From positions 59,337,582 through 59,401,581 of the forward strand of contig OX457068.1 of assembly GCA_949752795.1 (NCBI GenBank): a DNA stretch of 64,000 nt, written 5' to 3'. Position numbers and translations under genes: made by a program. Shown piece by piece: positions 12,100-23,965 of the stretch. The notes below the pieces were generated by a model, which made no database searches, was not told where the DNA came from, and was given only the letters and a program-made list of their open reading frames with translations. Position 1 is the first letter of the stretch. Each line of letters starts with the position of its first letter. This DNA is from Hyperoodon ampullatus. Its lineage: Eukaryota > Chordata > Mammalia > Artiodactyla > Ziphiidae.

Positions 12100-12755
12100 T
12101 GCCTGAAATTCTGTAAAGGCCACTTAATGATGTTCCTACAATTTATTCTGTCTCCTTATAGTTCTCTATACTACTCCAAGGTGAATACTTAAAAATACAA
12201 CTCTGTTATTTTTACTCTTCATCAACTACTTCTGCTTACTGCTAGAATTAAATTCAGAATGATTAACCTGGTTAGTCAGGTTATTATAATCAGACTGAAT
12301 CTTTAGTCCCATCTCTCCACATAACCCCCAACATGCTCCCTGAGAAGAACTGGACATCTCTTAATTTGCACACCTACCATCCTCTTCCCTGATACAGGCA
12401 TCCCCACATGCCAATTCCCATGCCTGGAATAGTTTTTATTTTCCCTCCCATCTGCTTCATAAACTCAAACTCATGGAAATTACAGCCTTCACTAACCTCA
12501 ACCCTCCACATTAGGGCAGGTTCCCTTTGTACAGTTGCAGTTGTTCATTTAGTCTAGTTTAGTTTAGTTTGTAGTTTTTCATCTATCTTCTCTATGAGAT
12601 CAGTCCATGAGGGAAGTTGATCTCTGCTTTGCTCAGCCCCTTCCTTGTGTCCAGTCCAGAGTCGATCTCTGCTTTACTCAGCCACTTCCTTGTGTCCAGT
12701 TTCATGTGTAAGCATCATAGACTCTTAATCAAAATTTGCTAAATAAATCAGTTAT
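12100..12755 (+). mobile_element. Ancient L2 (LINE-2) 3' end remnant
   Basis: The order of blocks fits L2 3' ends: ccctcccatctgcttcataaa, a cttcactaacctc-like piece, tccatgagggaag, and finally a ...gctaaataaatca end resembling the L2 terminus. It is heavily diverged and has no ORF. A 45-bp tandem duplication sits in its last third. Confidence 0.6.
12619..12700. repeat. Two-copy tandem duplication, period 45 bp
   Basis: Copy A 12,619-12,655 and copy B 12,664-12,700 share a 37-base block beginning gatctctgcttt and ending tgtgtccagt, with two mismatches, separated by 8 bases. It lies inside the L2 remnant. Confidence 0.9.
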
Positions 12756-15276
12756 TTTATTGTTTACAGAATAACTTTGGGTCTTGCTGTTTGACTTTTT
12801 AATTGCTAGGGTTAAAAACTGTAGAAAATTTGTCAATATTAGGACATAGTAACTTTAAGACAACAAATATCATACTTTCATAAGACTAAAAAAAATTTAA
12901 AGTAAACCCAATTTTTGGTTTAAAGGATGAAAATAAATAAACACACACACATCTATATATATTTATGAATGACATGTTAAGTATGACAAGAATTACACCA
13001 TTGCTCTTAAACCTTACAATTGAACAGTTGTGGATTTTACTCTAAATCCTAAACAAACACTAAATTAAAAATGACAGCTTTGTGACCTATTGAAAATTTT
13101 TATATATCAGTCTACTCTCTGGGATTTACATGTTAAGAGGTGTTTGTTCTATTTTGAATCAAACAGAGTTGAATGCTCAAGACAGATTGTTGCTATTCTC
13201 CTAATAGGTTATAGGGACCTGTAATTTGTTAGACTTAGGTCACTGCCCTTTATTTAAGATTAATTCATGTGAAAAAAACCTGTTACATTAATATAAGTTC
13301 ATAATTTACTTGCACTATGAACTTTGCTTAGAGATTTACTTGTTGCAAAGGGAATCTATAGACTGGTGAAGACATTACAGCCTATGAAATATAACTGAGC
13401 CATTTATCTAATGCCTACATAAGTTTCTGTAATAATGACTAGGGAAATTATTATGGATAATAATAATGCCCTTGATTAAGCCATCAGCTAGTTCCTCTTC
13501 ACTAAAGTAAATTTAGCCAAAGTAAATTTCCAACAAAAAATGAATTAGACTATATACTCTACCAAACAGGTAATGAAATAAAAGGATATTTTTTAAAAAT
13601 GAATGATACAAATAAAAGTAATCAGAAAGTTCTTTTCTATAGATTAATTGGAATGTCTCAAGCCCTGTTCAAGCTTTGCTCTTCTGTAGATTTACAAGGA
13701 CACAGAATCTTCATGAAAGTTCACTGTTCTGAGGATCACCTCAGAAAGAAATTTAAGAATTGTCATGGAAGTCTATATTACTTAACATCATGAACAAACT
13801 TAAATGGACAAAAATCCTAGAAGGCATCTACAGTTCAGAACATATGAAGCAAATTATTTGAGTTGTTGCCAACATTTTCAGTAGTACTCATAAGTGATCA
13901 TTAGTCCAAGCTGAAGGTTAAAACATCAGCTGTATAACATTAATAGACTGTAATCATATTTCCCAACTATATTTTCTTACCATATCCTATAGCAATGGTA
14001 TAGGCTAGCACACATTCATCAAAATTATTTACAGTTTGCTATTACCAGCATATATGTTGACTAGCATGTTTATTTTTCAGAGAAAATATTGCTCATCATT
14101 GCCTCAGGATAGGAGGAAAATATTTGTGTTATTCAACACGGTATAATTTGCATATTTTTGCAAAATGTTATAATTTGCATATTTTTAATCACCTTTTCTC
14201 TAAAGTTTTTTTACCATTTTTTAAGATTACCTGTTGGTTGGGTTTTTTGTTTATTATTTATGCTTTTGAAATTTCTCAGTGCATCTTAGAGAGTCTGATT
14301 TGTTGTATTCCAGATGTGGTACCATGTTATGGTTACTCATGGGATGAACAGGTAATATAGTTTTGGGAATCATTTTAAAATTTATTTGGTTTATAATGTT
14401 TATACATAAAAGAATAAAATAATTGAAAGCATAAATGCTATAGTCACTATATACCCAGCTATTTATTTATTATATATTAAATTTATTATTATTATTTATT
14501 ATTAAATATATATATATTATAATAATATAATAATATATATTATTTATTTATTATATATTATATACTAGCACAATTATAATTATATTTATTATAATTCTGT
14601 ATTTATTCCAATCCTCTACTATAAAAACAATTTAGGAATTTCAGTTTTTCTTGAATTGACTCAAATTCTACGCTGTTTTTTTTCTCTCAAAGATGAATAA
14701 ATGTTTGGTTAGAAATATTATTAAGGTTGTTACCAGTTACTCCAGAAATGGAGTTTTGGAAATTTCTGAATAGTAAGGTTGGCCAATTTATTGCTGGACA
14801 TATCAACTCAAGTTTAATACAGAAATGCTGAATCCCTGATACAATTACAGGCATATTGAGAGTTCTCATCAAGACCTAGATGAAGCTATTCAAGACTCAA
14901 ACTTACTCTACTACTACCCCAACTCCACCTCTGACCTATGCTAACTGGCTCTCAATTGTTACCTGTTTCTCTTATCTACAAGATCAATGTAGGAGCAGAC
15001 ATAGCACCTATGACCAAGTCAAGACAACATTTGTGGCATTTTCACAGTCTATTGTGAAGATGTGGGACCCCGTGAGTGACTTGACCCCACAGTTAAATTT
15101 TATAAGTATCTCCCTGGAGACACCAGTTGGTTGCTCTTTAGGCTACATTTCCTATGGTCTCACCAGGGTCAGAGAGTGAAAGAAGGAATAATTCTTCCTT
15201 AACTAGCACATCTACTAAAATGGAATCATCTGATATTTTGATAACAATTAGTATAAGAGTCTCCCCAAATGGTATT
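12756..15276. other. Unassigned AT-rich DNA
   Basis: No gene or named repeat supported. A perfect 18-bp direct repeat (tataatttgcatattttt) occurs at 14,142-14,159 and 14,169-14,186. A very AT-rich low-complexity tract (mixed tta/tat) spans about 14,455-14,600. Confidence 0.5.
14455..14600. repeat. AT-rich low-complexity tract
   Basis: Mixed (TTA)n and (TA)n with almost no G or C. Internal self-complementarity is expected from composition alone. Confidence 0.85.
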
Positions 15277-15770
15277 TCTAATGGTTAATTTTATGTTTCA
15301 AATTGACTGGGCTAAGGGATGCTCAGATACCTGGTATGACATTAATTCTGGGTATATCTTTGAAGGTGTTTCTGGGAGACATTAGTATTTGAATTGGTAA
15401 ACTAAATAAAGCAAATGGCCCAGTCTGGGTGGGCATAGTTCAACTCCTTGAGGGTCCAGATAAGACAAAAAGGTGGAAAAGGGGTGAGTTTGCTTTCTAC
15501 TTGGGCTGAGACATCCATCTTCTCCTGCCTTCAGACATTGGACCCTTTGGTTCTTGGGCTTTTGGACTTAGATCAGGATTTACATCATCACGTCTCCCAG
15601 TTCTCAAGGCTTTGGACTTTAATTATACCATAGGCTTTCCTGATTCTCCAGCTTGCAGACAGCAGATTGTCGGTTCTCTTGGCCTCCATAACTGTGTGAG
15701 CCAATTACTATAATAAATCTCCTTCTCATACTTATCTATATCTGTGTCTATATCTATATATCTATATAGG
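15277..15770 (+). mobile_element. MLT2-type ERVL LTR
   Basis: Starts with aatggttaattttatg and runs through attgactgggctaagggatg, gtgtttctgggagacattag, gtgggcatagttcaactcc, gacatccatcttctcctgcc, ttctccagcttgcagacagc, ataactgtgtgagccaatta and the polyadenylation region ataataaatctcc, then a tatatctatata tail. This order matches MLT2 LTRs of the ancient ERVL group as I remember them. The terminal piece of the LTR is missing and no ERVL internal region adjoins it, so it is a solo LTR or fragment. The 61-aa frame within it is fortuitous. Confidence 0.82.
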
Positions 15771-17814
15771 AAAAGAAAAATATCACTTTGAATTTTAATA
15801 CAAATGGGCTTTCTTGAATTATAGTAGGAAAAAAAATAACAAAGAGAGTGGGAAACTTATTTAAAATGATTTTTAAAACTATTTTTATCCTTTGAGGACT
15901 CAGTTTATGAGTCACTAAAATATTACTGATAAAAATGTATTTTGAGCTTCCATCAGTTAAGCTATTTCAGCTTTCATTTGAAACATGAATTAATTCAGGA
16001 TGAGAGAATATTTTTGGATAATAAGCTTGGAAAACCCAGGGTTGTCAGAGTATCTCACAGAAGTATTATATTTAGTGAAAGTATGTTTATCTGAAGAGCC
16101 TTTGGGAGTCAAACAGCTTTGCTACAAAGTTGAAAGCAGGGTTCAAAATTTTTGACTTAGGAGCCTGGTAGGAAAAACATGTCTTTTGATTTCTTAGTGA
16201 TACTAAAAACATTTGTTAGCCTAGTGGATGGACTCATCATTTAGTTTCAAACTGTCATTCTAACATAGACCCTCTATATCTTTCAGTAATTTCTGATTTA
16301 GGTGTTATTTTCATTTGCATTAAAAAGAGTTTAAAAACCAGAGCATGTTTAGCAATACAGATAAATTTAGTCTCCAAAGTATCTGTATTAAATGACTCCT
16401 CATCAAATTCTATTGATTAGAAGAAGGCACTTAATAGCTCTGGGGTAATGTAATTTCTAAGTCTTTTGGTCACAGTCTGTCTCCAGTTGGTCACTGAAGT
16501 CAAAATTAGCATGCCAGTAGTTGGTCCAAAGAATAACCCAAATTTCTTGAATGAGAGAATTTCAGTAGCTCTGCTGCCTAATTGCAAAATTGATTTCTAA
16601 TGGAGAATTGATTTGTAACTCCATCTGTTCCTGAATTTCAAGTAAAATGAAACACACTCATTTTCCAGGGCCTTTGAAGATTCTTAGATATAAGAACAGG
16701 TTGAATAGAAAATAAAGACCAGGAATTTTGAACCAAAAAGGAAAAAACTGGATTTCTTTCTTTTCCAGTTGATTGAAAAAGCTATGTTATTAAGAAACAC
16801 CTACAATATACCTAACAAAAAATAACTAGACATAGACAGTCACATAAAAGGACAGAACATATTCACTCACTTAAAGGATTTTCAATCTTGTAAAGGAGAC
16901 CAACTGACCTATTTAAATTTTTATATATTAGCTATATAGTATATAAGGACTACTGGTATTTCACAATTGATTTTCTACTGCATTATGGTTATCATATTCA
17001 GGAATCATAGATCATTCCAATCAAATTCATGTCAATTTCTGATTAAAGTTTTTACCCCCTTATTATCATATATGTTCCCAACCTGCAAAAATGGTCTTTA
17101 AAGTGTAGAAATATGATCTAGTAAGAAACAGCAGGCTTTTTCCTTTAAGGATTGATTAAGTTTCAAGAACTCAGTTTTCCATTTCCTTTCCTCTGATTCC
17201 TATCTTGACCCTTCTTAACTATCTGGATATACAAGATGTTCCAAACACACTCAGAATCTTTCTCACCTTTTGACTATTCCCCACAAAAGAACATAGAAAA
17301 AAAGTTTTAACATCATGATATTGTTATATTCCAGAAGAAAAAAATTATACAAATCAAAGTTTAGCATCAAAATGTCCTATTCCAAGAATGTCTATCATGA
17401 GAAACATTGCCCAGTTGTTTTTCTTTTAAGAGACTCAGATATTGGAACTTATGTGTATAAATATACCTCCTCAGTGAAATTAACAGTTTGTTGGGAGAAG
17501 TCCTCCTGCATTATGCTTCTCTAGTTATCATTTTGTCTTAGCAAAAATAGTTGATTTTTATTCTTTAAGTTAATTGAGAACTACTTTTATGACACATTAG
17601 TGACATTTTCTCTTAATAAGCCATGTACATCTTGCCTCCACTGCCTAAACTTCAAATTTCTAAAAGGCAGGAAACATTTTTCAAATTTGTTTGAATCTGT
17701 CATAGCTAGTAGCACAGGTGAGAGAGCATAATCAGTGTTCAAAACTTTATAATTTACTGTGGAATGAATGAAATAGTTTTGAGAATAATATAATAGAGCA
17801 GAAAATATTTAAAT
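15771..17814. other. Unassigned AT-rich DNA
   Basis: No exon, RNA gene or named repeat could be supported in this stretch. Confidence 0.5.
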
Positions 17815-17940
17815 AACATTTAATCTAAGCTCTCTATTTTAAAAATGGGAAGAAAGTGAATCACAGAGATGGTAAATATTTTGTCTAATTCTGCATATCC
17901 CATTTATGTCAGATGTGAGAAAAATACAGGTCATATGCCA
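17815..17940 (-). mobile_element. Probable MIR SINE fragment
   Basis: The succession ctctattttaaaaatgggaa, agtgaatcacagagatggta and ttgtctaattctgcatat follows the reversed MIR core (attttacagatgagg..., cagagaggttaagt, cttgcccaaggtca). It is strongly diverged, as expected for a MIR. Confidence 0.5.
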
Positions 17941-18023
17941 AAATGTATCATTCACTTTTATTGTGTAATTATCCTTTACTGCAATACAGATAAATTTAAC
18001 AGATAAATTTATCCACTTTATTT

Positions 18024-18251
18024 TTTTATTTTTTTATTTTTTTTTTTTTTTTTTTTTTTTGCGGTAGGCGGGCCTCTCACTGTTGTGGCCTCTCCCCCTG
18101 CGGAGCACAGGCTCCGGAGCACAGGCTCAGTGGCCATGGCTCACGGGCCCAGCCGCTCTGCGGCATGTGGGATCCTCCCAGACCGGGGCACGAACCCGTG
18201 TCCCCTGCATCGGCAGGCGGACTCTCAACCACTGCGCCACCAGGGAAGCCC
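18024..18251 (-). mobile_element. Short CHR-type SINE (CHR-2-like)
   Basis: Minus-strand copy: T-rich tail at the left, cgggcctctcactgttgtgg, ccgctctgcggcatgtggga, the B-box complement ggcacgaacccgtg, and the reversed head caccagggaagccc at the right. Flanked by a 14-bp target duplication, tatccactttattt, at 18,010-18,023 and 18,252-18,265. Little diverged from the other CHR copies, so relatively young. The two overlapping short frames across it are antisense artefacts. Confidence 0.93.
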
Positions 18252-18276
18252 TATCCACTTTATTTACAGATAAATT

Positions 18277-18307
18277 TAATTATCCTTAACGCAGTTAAGG
18301 ATAATTA
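18277..18307. repeat. Perfect 14-bp hairpin, 3-nt loop
   Basis: Arms taattatccttaac (18,277-18,290) and gttaaggataatta (18,294-18,307) with loop gca. It is not followed by a T run, so it is not a polymerase III terminator. It lies between a CHR SINE and an old L1; function unknown. Confidence 0.9.
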
Positions 18308-18309
18308 CA

Positions 18310-18328
18310 CATGATATAGCTAGATAAG

Positions 18329-18359
<31 letters not shown>

Positions 18360-18397
18360 GCTATATCTATCTTCATGATATAGCTAGATAAGAATTA
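18310..18397. repeat. 24-bp direct repeat flanking a (TA)n tract
   Basis: The 24-base block starting catgatatagctag occurs without mismatch at 18,310-18,333 and 18,374-18,397. Between them lies (TA)n and a variant gctatatctatctt. Probably a local slippage or duplication product. Confidence 0.9.
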
Positions 18398-19292
18398 CAG
18401 AAGTGAAGTGTTCAAAATGGCAGATAGGAAGACCCTGTGTTCACCTTCTCCCATAGACACCCTAAAATTAAACTATTTACAGAACAACCACTTATGAGAA
18501 CAACCTGAAGATTGGCAGAAATATTTTCTATAATGAAAGACAAAGAAGGAATCACAACAAGATGGGTAGGAGGAGTAGGAGATGGGGTAGAGTTACGACC
18601 TATAGCTGAAGAGCTATAGGAAACAGAGACTCTGCCCTTAAAGGGTGCACACAAAATCTCACACACTCCAAGTTCCAATGCAGATGCAGTAGTTTGAAAG
18701 GAATCTGGGTCAGACTCACTTACTGATTGTAAACAACCTCCCAGAGAGGCATGAGGAAAGGGTTATGCCTTCTGGAGCTGAACAAAGTGGACCATTTTTG
18801 GGTGCTTGTTTTACTGTGATAAAGCTGGCACTGGCAAATGCCATTTTGGAATCCTCCCTCTAGCCTATTAGTGACACGGACCTGACCCCCCTATCCAGTA
18901 AGCCAACACCAGTCCCAAGACGCTTCAGGCCATGAAGATAGTGGTATGAGGACCATCAGGTTGACATGAGTCCCACACACCTTGGGCCATGCAACCAACC
19001 ACAAGGGAAGCCTGTTCTGTTCCAGAGTCAATACACAAGGCACAGCCTCATAGCTGATCAGGCCAGGAGCTAGACCCAATTACCAGGGTACCTATAGTTG
19101 TCAGCCATACCACAACAGAAGGGCACATGTGGACCACATGGGTGCACCTCTAGAACATATAGTTCTGGTGACCTGAGTGGAGCATGCTGTTGGACCCTAT
19201 AGGATGTCTCCTCTATAAAACCACTTTTTCATGATAAGAAAATGAAACTTGCCCACCTAACACATAGAAATAAACATAGAGAATTATCTAAA

Positions 19293-20215
19293 ATGAGGAG
19301 GCAGAGGAATATATTCCAAATAGAGGAGCAAGACATAACCTCAGAAAAATAAATAAATGAACTGGAGATAAACAATTTACCTGAGGAAGAGTTCAAGGTA
19401 ATGACCATAAAGATGGTCAACAAACTCAAGAGAAGAATGGATGAACACAGTGAGAATTTCAACAAACTATTATTAGATAACATAAAGAAGAACCAAACAG
19501 AACTGAAAAGTACAATAAATGAAATAAGAAATACACTAGGAGGAATCAACAGTAGATTAGATGATACAGAGAAATAGATCAGGGAACTGGAAGACAGAGT
19601 TCTGTGTGGCTTTTACTCTTGGGTAGAAATAACGCAAGTTAAACAAAAAAAAAAAAAAAAAAAAAAAGAAAGAGAGAGAGAGAGAATTTTTAAATATGAG
19701 GATATTTTAAGAGACTTTTGGTGCAACATCAAGCATGCTAACATTCACATTATATGGGTACCAGAAGGAGAAGAAAGAGGCAGAGAATTTACTTGAAGAA
19801 ATGAAAGCTGAAAAGTTCCTAATCTAGGAAAGAAAAGAGACGTCTAAAACCAGAAATCACAGAGTGTATGAAAAAAGTTGAAACCCCAAAGGTTCACAGT
19901 AAGACACATTAAAATCGAAATGGCAAAAATTAAAGATAAAGAAAGAACATTAAAAGCAGCAAGAGAAAAGCACCTTGTTATGTCCAAGGGGACTCCCATA
20001 AAAGTGCCAGCTGACTTTTCAGCAGAAAATTTGCAGACCAAAAGGGTGTGGCAACATAGTTAAAATGATGGAAGGAAAAAACTTACAAACAAGAATACTC
20101 TAACCATCAATGTTATTATTCAGACTTAAAAGATTTACAAATACTTTTACAGAAAAGCAAAAGCTAAAAGAGTTCAGTACCACTAAACTGACTTTTCAAG
20201 AAATGTTAAATAGAT
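19293..20215 (+). pseudogene. L1-A ORF1 (RNA-binding chaperone), degraded
   Basis: ORF1p forms trimers through an N-terminal coiled coil and coats L1 RNA. Translated pieces show the coiled-coil register (around 19,370-19,570, e.g. NKLLLDNIKKNQ, then INEIRNTLGGINSRL), a weak RRM region (ACATCAAGCATGCTAACATT area, about 19,720-19,790) and the C-terminal part (about 19,880-20,215, KIEMAKIKDKERTLKAAREK). Stops occur at about 19,350 and 19,576, there is an A-run/GA-repeat expansion at 19,643-19,686, and the reading frame changes several times. The start given is the first in-register ATG and is approximate. Confidence 0.7.
19643..19686. repeat. Poly-A plus (GA)n tract in L1-A ORF1
   Basis: About 22 A residues followed by aagaaagagagagagagaga, at a position where other L1 copies carry a short lysine/glutamate-coding A/G-rich run. 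Expansion after insertion is inferred. Confidence 0.85.
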
Positions 20216-20675
20216 TTCCAATTAGAGTGGAAAAGAAGACCATGACTAGAAATATGAAAATTATAAAAGGAAAATTTTCACTGGTAAAGGCAAACATATA
20301 GTAAAGGTAGTAGAACATCAATTTTAAAGCTTATAGGAAGGTTAAACATAGTAAGATCATCTATATGCATAATAAGAAGTTAAGGGATACAGGTAGCAAA
20401 ATTATGTAAAAGTTTATATTAAAATATTAAATGTCAGGGTGAGTGTAAAAATGTAGGGTATTTAGAATGCATTCAAACTTAAGAGATCATTAACTTAATC
20501 ATATATAAGACATATATATATATATGATTTATACATAAACCTCATGACAATCACAAACAAAACACCTATAATAAAAAACAAAAAAAGAGATAAAAATTCG
20601 AACATAACATTAAAGATAGTAATCAAATCACAATGGAAGAGAGAAAAAGAAAAAAAAGATAAAAAAGAACTGCAA

Positions 20676-20881
20676 GGGCTTCCCTGGTGGCGCAGTGGTT
20701 AGGAGTCCACCTGCTGATGCAGGGGACGCAGGTTCGTGCCCTAGTCCAGGAGGATCCCACGGGCCACAGAGCAGCTGGTCCCATGAGCCATGGCCACTTG
20801 GCCTTCACATCCGGAGCCTGTGCTCCGCAATGGGAGAGGCCACAGCAGTGAGAGGCCCGTGTACCGCAAAAAAAAAAAAAA
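20676..20881 (+). mobile_element. Short CHR-type SINE
   Basis: Head gggcttccctggtggcgc, tRNA-like B box ggttcgtgcc, body to cgtgtaccgc and a poly-A tail. Target duplication aaaaaagaactgcaa at 20,661-20,675 and 20,882-20,896. Inserted between ORF1 and ORF2 of L1-A. Somewhat more diverged than most CHR copies here (e.g. gggccacagagcagctgg). Confidence 0.92.
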
Positions 20882-21377
20882 AAAAAAGAACTGCAAAAAC
20901 AACCAGAACACAATTAACAAAATAGCAATAAATACATAATTATCAATAATTCCTTTAAATGTGAAAGGACTAAAAGCTCCATTCAAAAGACAGAGTGGTT
21001 GAACAGATACAAAGCAAGATATATATATTGCTTGCAAGAGACACATTTCAGATTTAGACACATCGCAGATTGAAAGTGAGAGTATGAGAAAGGGTATTCC
21101 ATGGAAATGGAAATGAAAAGAAATCTGGGATAGCAATGCTTACATCAGACAAAATAGACTTAAAACAAAGACTGTAACAAGACAAAGAAGTCGGTTACAC
21201 TATGATAAAGGGATAAATCCAACAAGAAGATATAACAATTTTAAGTATATATGCATACAACATATGAACATCTAAATGACAAAGCAAATATTAACAAACA
21301 TAAAGAGAGTAACTGATGGTGAAAAGCTGAAAGCACTTTTTCTACAATCAGGAATGATAGAAGGATTCCCATTTCTT

Positions 21378-21594
21378 TTTTTTTTTTTTTTTTTTTTTTT
21401 TTGTTGTATGCGGGCCTCTCACTGTTGTGGCCTCTCCCGTTGCGGAGCACAGGCTCCGGATGCGCAGGCTCAGCAGCCATGGCTCACGGGCCCAGCCGCT
21501 CCGCGGCATATGGGATCCTCCCAGACCGGGGCACGAACCCGTATCCCCTGCATCGGCAGGCGGACTCTCAACCACTGCGCCACCAGGGAGGCCC
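21378..21594 (-). mobile_element. Short CHR-type SINE
   Basis: Minus-strand copy with a poly-T left end, gcgggcctctcactgttg and the reversed head caccagggaggccc. Target duplication ggattcccatttctt at 21,363-21,377 and 21,595-21,609, inside the reverse-transcriptase part of L1-A. Close to consensus, so probably among the younger insertions. Confidence 0.93.
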
Positions 21595-21698
21595 GGATTC
21601 CCATTTCTTGTCATTTGTATTCAACATAGTATTACAAGTCCTAACCACAGCAATCAGAAAATAAAAATAAATAAAATGAATCCAAACTGGAAAGGAAT

Positions 21699-21886
21699 GG
21701 GGACTTCCCTGGTGGTTCAGTGGTTAAAACTTCATCTTCAAATGTAGGGGTGTGGGTTTCATCCCTGGTTGGGGAGCTGAGATCCCACATTCCTCACAGC
21801 CAAAAAAGGAAAACCTAAAACACAAACAATATTGTAACAAATACAATAAAGATTTTTAAATTTGTCCACGTAAAAAAGAACTCTTA
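21699..21886 (+). mobile_element. tRNA-derived SINE of another subfamily, split by L1-B
   Basis: Head ggacttccctggtggttcag, B box gggtttcatccctgg, then gagatcccacattcc, agccaaaaaaggaaaa and the tail caatattgtaacaaatacaa taaag. It is a CHR/Bov-tA-type relative different from the short CHR copies. The L1-A sequence at its left edge (aaactggaaaggaa, 21,684-21,697) recurs at 28,684-28,697 (acactggaaaggaa), so this SINE entered L1-A first; the 6.8-kb L1-B then landed in its tail. Confidence 0.8.
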
Positions 21887-22811
21887 GGGGATTTGTTCAA
21901 GATGGCAGAGTAGAAGAACATGTACTCACTCCCTCTTGTGAGAGCACCAGAATCACAACTAACTGCTGAACAATCGTCAACAGGAAGACACTGGAACTCA
22001 CCAAAAAATATACCCCATATCCAAAGATGGAGGAGAAGCCAAAATGAGACAGTAGGATGGGCACAATCTCAATAAAATAAAATCCCTTAACTGCTGGGTG
22101 GGTGACTCACAAACTGGAAAAAATATATATATACCACAGAAGTCCACCCAGTGGAGTGAAGGTTCTGAGCCCAAAATCAGGCATCCCAACCTAGGGGTCT
22201 GGCAATGGGAGAGGGAATTCACAGAGAATCAGAGTTTTAAGCCTAGCAGGATTTGATTGCAGGACTTCAACAGGACTAGGGGAAACAGAGACTCCACTCT
22301 TGGAGGGGACACAAAATGTAGTCTGGGCATCAGGACCCAGGGGGAAGGAGCAGTGACCCCATACAAGATTAAAACAGACCTACCTGCTAGTGTTGGAGGG
22401 CCTCCTGTGCAGGAGAAGGGCAGCTGTGGCACACTGTGGGCACAAGGACACTGGCAGCAGGAGTTCTGGGAAGTACTCTTTAGTGTGAGCCCTTCCAGAG
22501 TCCACCATTAGACCCAAAAAAGGGCCTGTAGGCTTCAGTGCTGGGTCACCAGAGACCAAACAACCAAAAGGAAGGGAACTCAGCCCCACCTAATAGCAGA
22601 CAAGTGGAATAAAGTTTTATTATCTCTGCCCACCAGAGCAACACCCAGCTCTACCCACCACCACACCCTCCCGTCAGGAAGCTTACACAAACCATGTCAA
22701 TAGCCTCATCCACCAAGGGCAGACAGCAGAAACAAGAAGAATTACAATCCTGCAGCCTGTGGAACAAAAACCACACTCACAGAAAGATAGACAAAATAAA
22801 GGCAGAGGAAA
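21887..22811 (+). promoter_or_regulatory. L1-B 5'UTR (internal promoter region)
   Basis: Mammalian L1 5'UTRs carry an internal RNA polymerase II promoter. This one starts with caagatggcagagtagaag and contains a moderately GC-rich stretch at about 22,260-22,560. I see no well-formed tandem monomers. Activity cannot be judged from sequence alone. Confidence 0.6.
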
Positions 22812-23687
22812 ATGTCCCAAATGACAGAACAAGATAAAACCTCAGAAAAACAACTAAATGAAGTGGAGATAGGCGACCTTCCAGGAAAAGAATTTAGAAT
22901 AATGATAGTGAACATGATCCAGGACCTCAGAAAAGTAATAGAGGCAAAGATCAAGAAGATGCATGAAATGTTTAACAAAGACCTAAAGAACAAAGAAACT
23001 GAGATGAACAACACAGTAACTGAAAGGAAAAATACATTAGAAGGAATCAACAACAGAATAACTGAGGTAGAAGAACAGATAAGTGACCTGGAAGACAGAA
23101 TGGTAGAATTCACTGCTGTGGAACAGAATAAAGAAAAAAGAATGAAAAGAAATGAAGACAGCATGAGAGACTTCTGAGACAACAATAAACACACCAACAT
23201 TCGCATTATAGGGGTCCCAGAAGGAGAAGAGAGAGAGAAAGGACCTGAGAAAATATTTGAAAAGATTATAGTTTAAACTTCCCTAACATGGGAAAGGAAA
23301 TAGCCCCCCAAGTCCTGGACGTGCAGACTGCCAGGCAGGGTAAACCCAAGAAGAAACATGCTGAGACATATAGTAATCAAATTGACAGAAATTAAAGACA
23401 AAGAAAAATTATTGAAAGCAGCAAAGGAAAAATCACAAATGATATAAAAGGGAACTACTATAAGGATAACAGCTGATTTCTCAGCAGAAAATCTACAAGC
23501 CAGAAGGGAGAGGCATGATATATTTAAAGTGAAGGAAGGGAAGAACCTACAACCAAGATTGCTGTACCCAGCAAGTATCTCATTCAGATTTCACAAAGAA
23601 ATCAAAAGCTTTACAGACAAGCAAAATCTTAGAAAATTCAGCACCACCAAACCAACTTTACAACAAATGCTAAAGGAGCTTCTCTAG
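22812..23687 (+). pseudogene. L1-B ORF1, nearly intact N-terminal half
   Basis: The first 121 codons are open (MSQMTEQDKTSEKQ...) and encode a typical ORF1p coiled coil (KNTLEGINNRITEVEEQISD). The frame then hits a TGA at 23,175-23,177, in the ...RDF*DN... region just ahead of the RRM. Downstream the RRM start (HTNIRIIGVPEGEE-like, about 23,190-23,230) and C-terminal domain (to the natural stop TAG at 23,685-23,687) are visible but shifted and interrupted, for example at 23,274. Length with stops ignored, about 292 codons, is close to the usual 300 or so. Confidence 0.82.
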
Positions 23688-23732
23688 GCAGGAAACACAA
23701 GAGAAGAAAAGGACCTACAAAAATAAACCCAA

Positions 23733-23925
23733 GGGCTTCCCTGGTGGCGCAGTGGTTGAGAGTCCGCCTGCCAAAGCAGGGGACACAGGTTCGTGCCCCT
23801 GTCTGGGAGGATCCCACATGCCGCGGAGCAGCTGGGCCCATGAGCCATGGCCGCTGAGCCTGTGCATCCAGAGCCTGTGCTCCACAACGGGAGAGGCCAC
23901 AATAGTGAGAGGTCTGCGTACAGCA

Positions 23926-23957
<32 letters not shown>

Positions 23958-23965
23958 AACAAAAG
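23733..23965 (+). mobile_element. Short CHR-type SINE
   Basis: Complete short CHR body from gggcttccctggtggcgc to ggtctgcgtacagc, with an (AAAAC)n-type tail to about 23,965. It sits in the ORF1-ORF2 spacer of L1-B. A clear target duplication was not found because both flanks are A-rich. Confidence 0.9.

Noticed and set aside
14124..14360. CRISPR-like direct repeats (tataatttgcatattttt twice)
   Set aside because: Only two AT-rich copies 27 bp apart, in a mammalian genome; ordinary tandem duplication.
20623..20925. Overlapping open frames of 60-130 aa such as those rich in [15 protein letters not shown] or PRHVGSSQTGARTRV
   Set aside because: They recur at every CHR SINE on both strands and are readings of the SINE body, not proteins.
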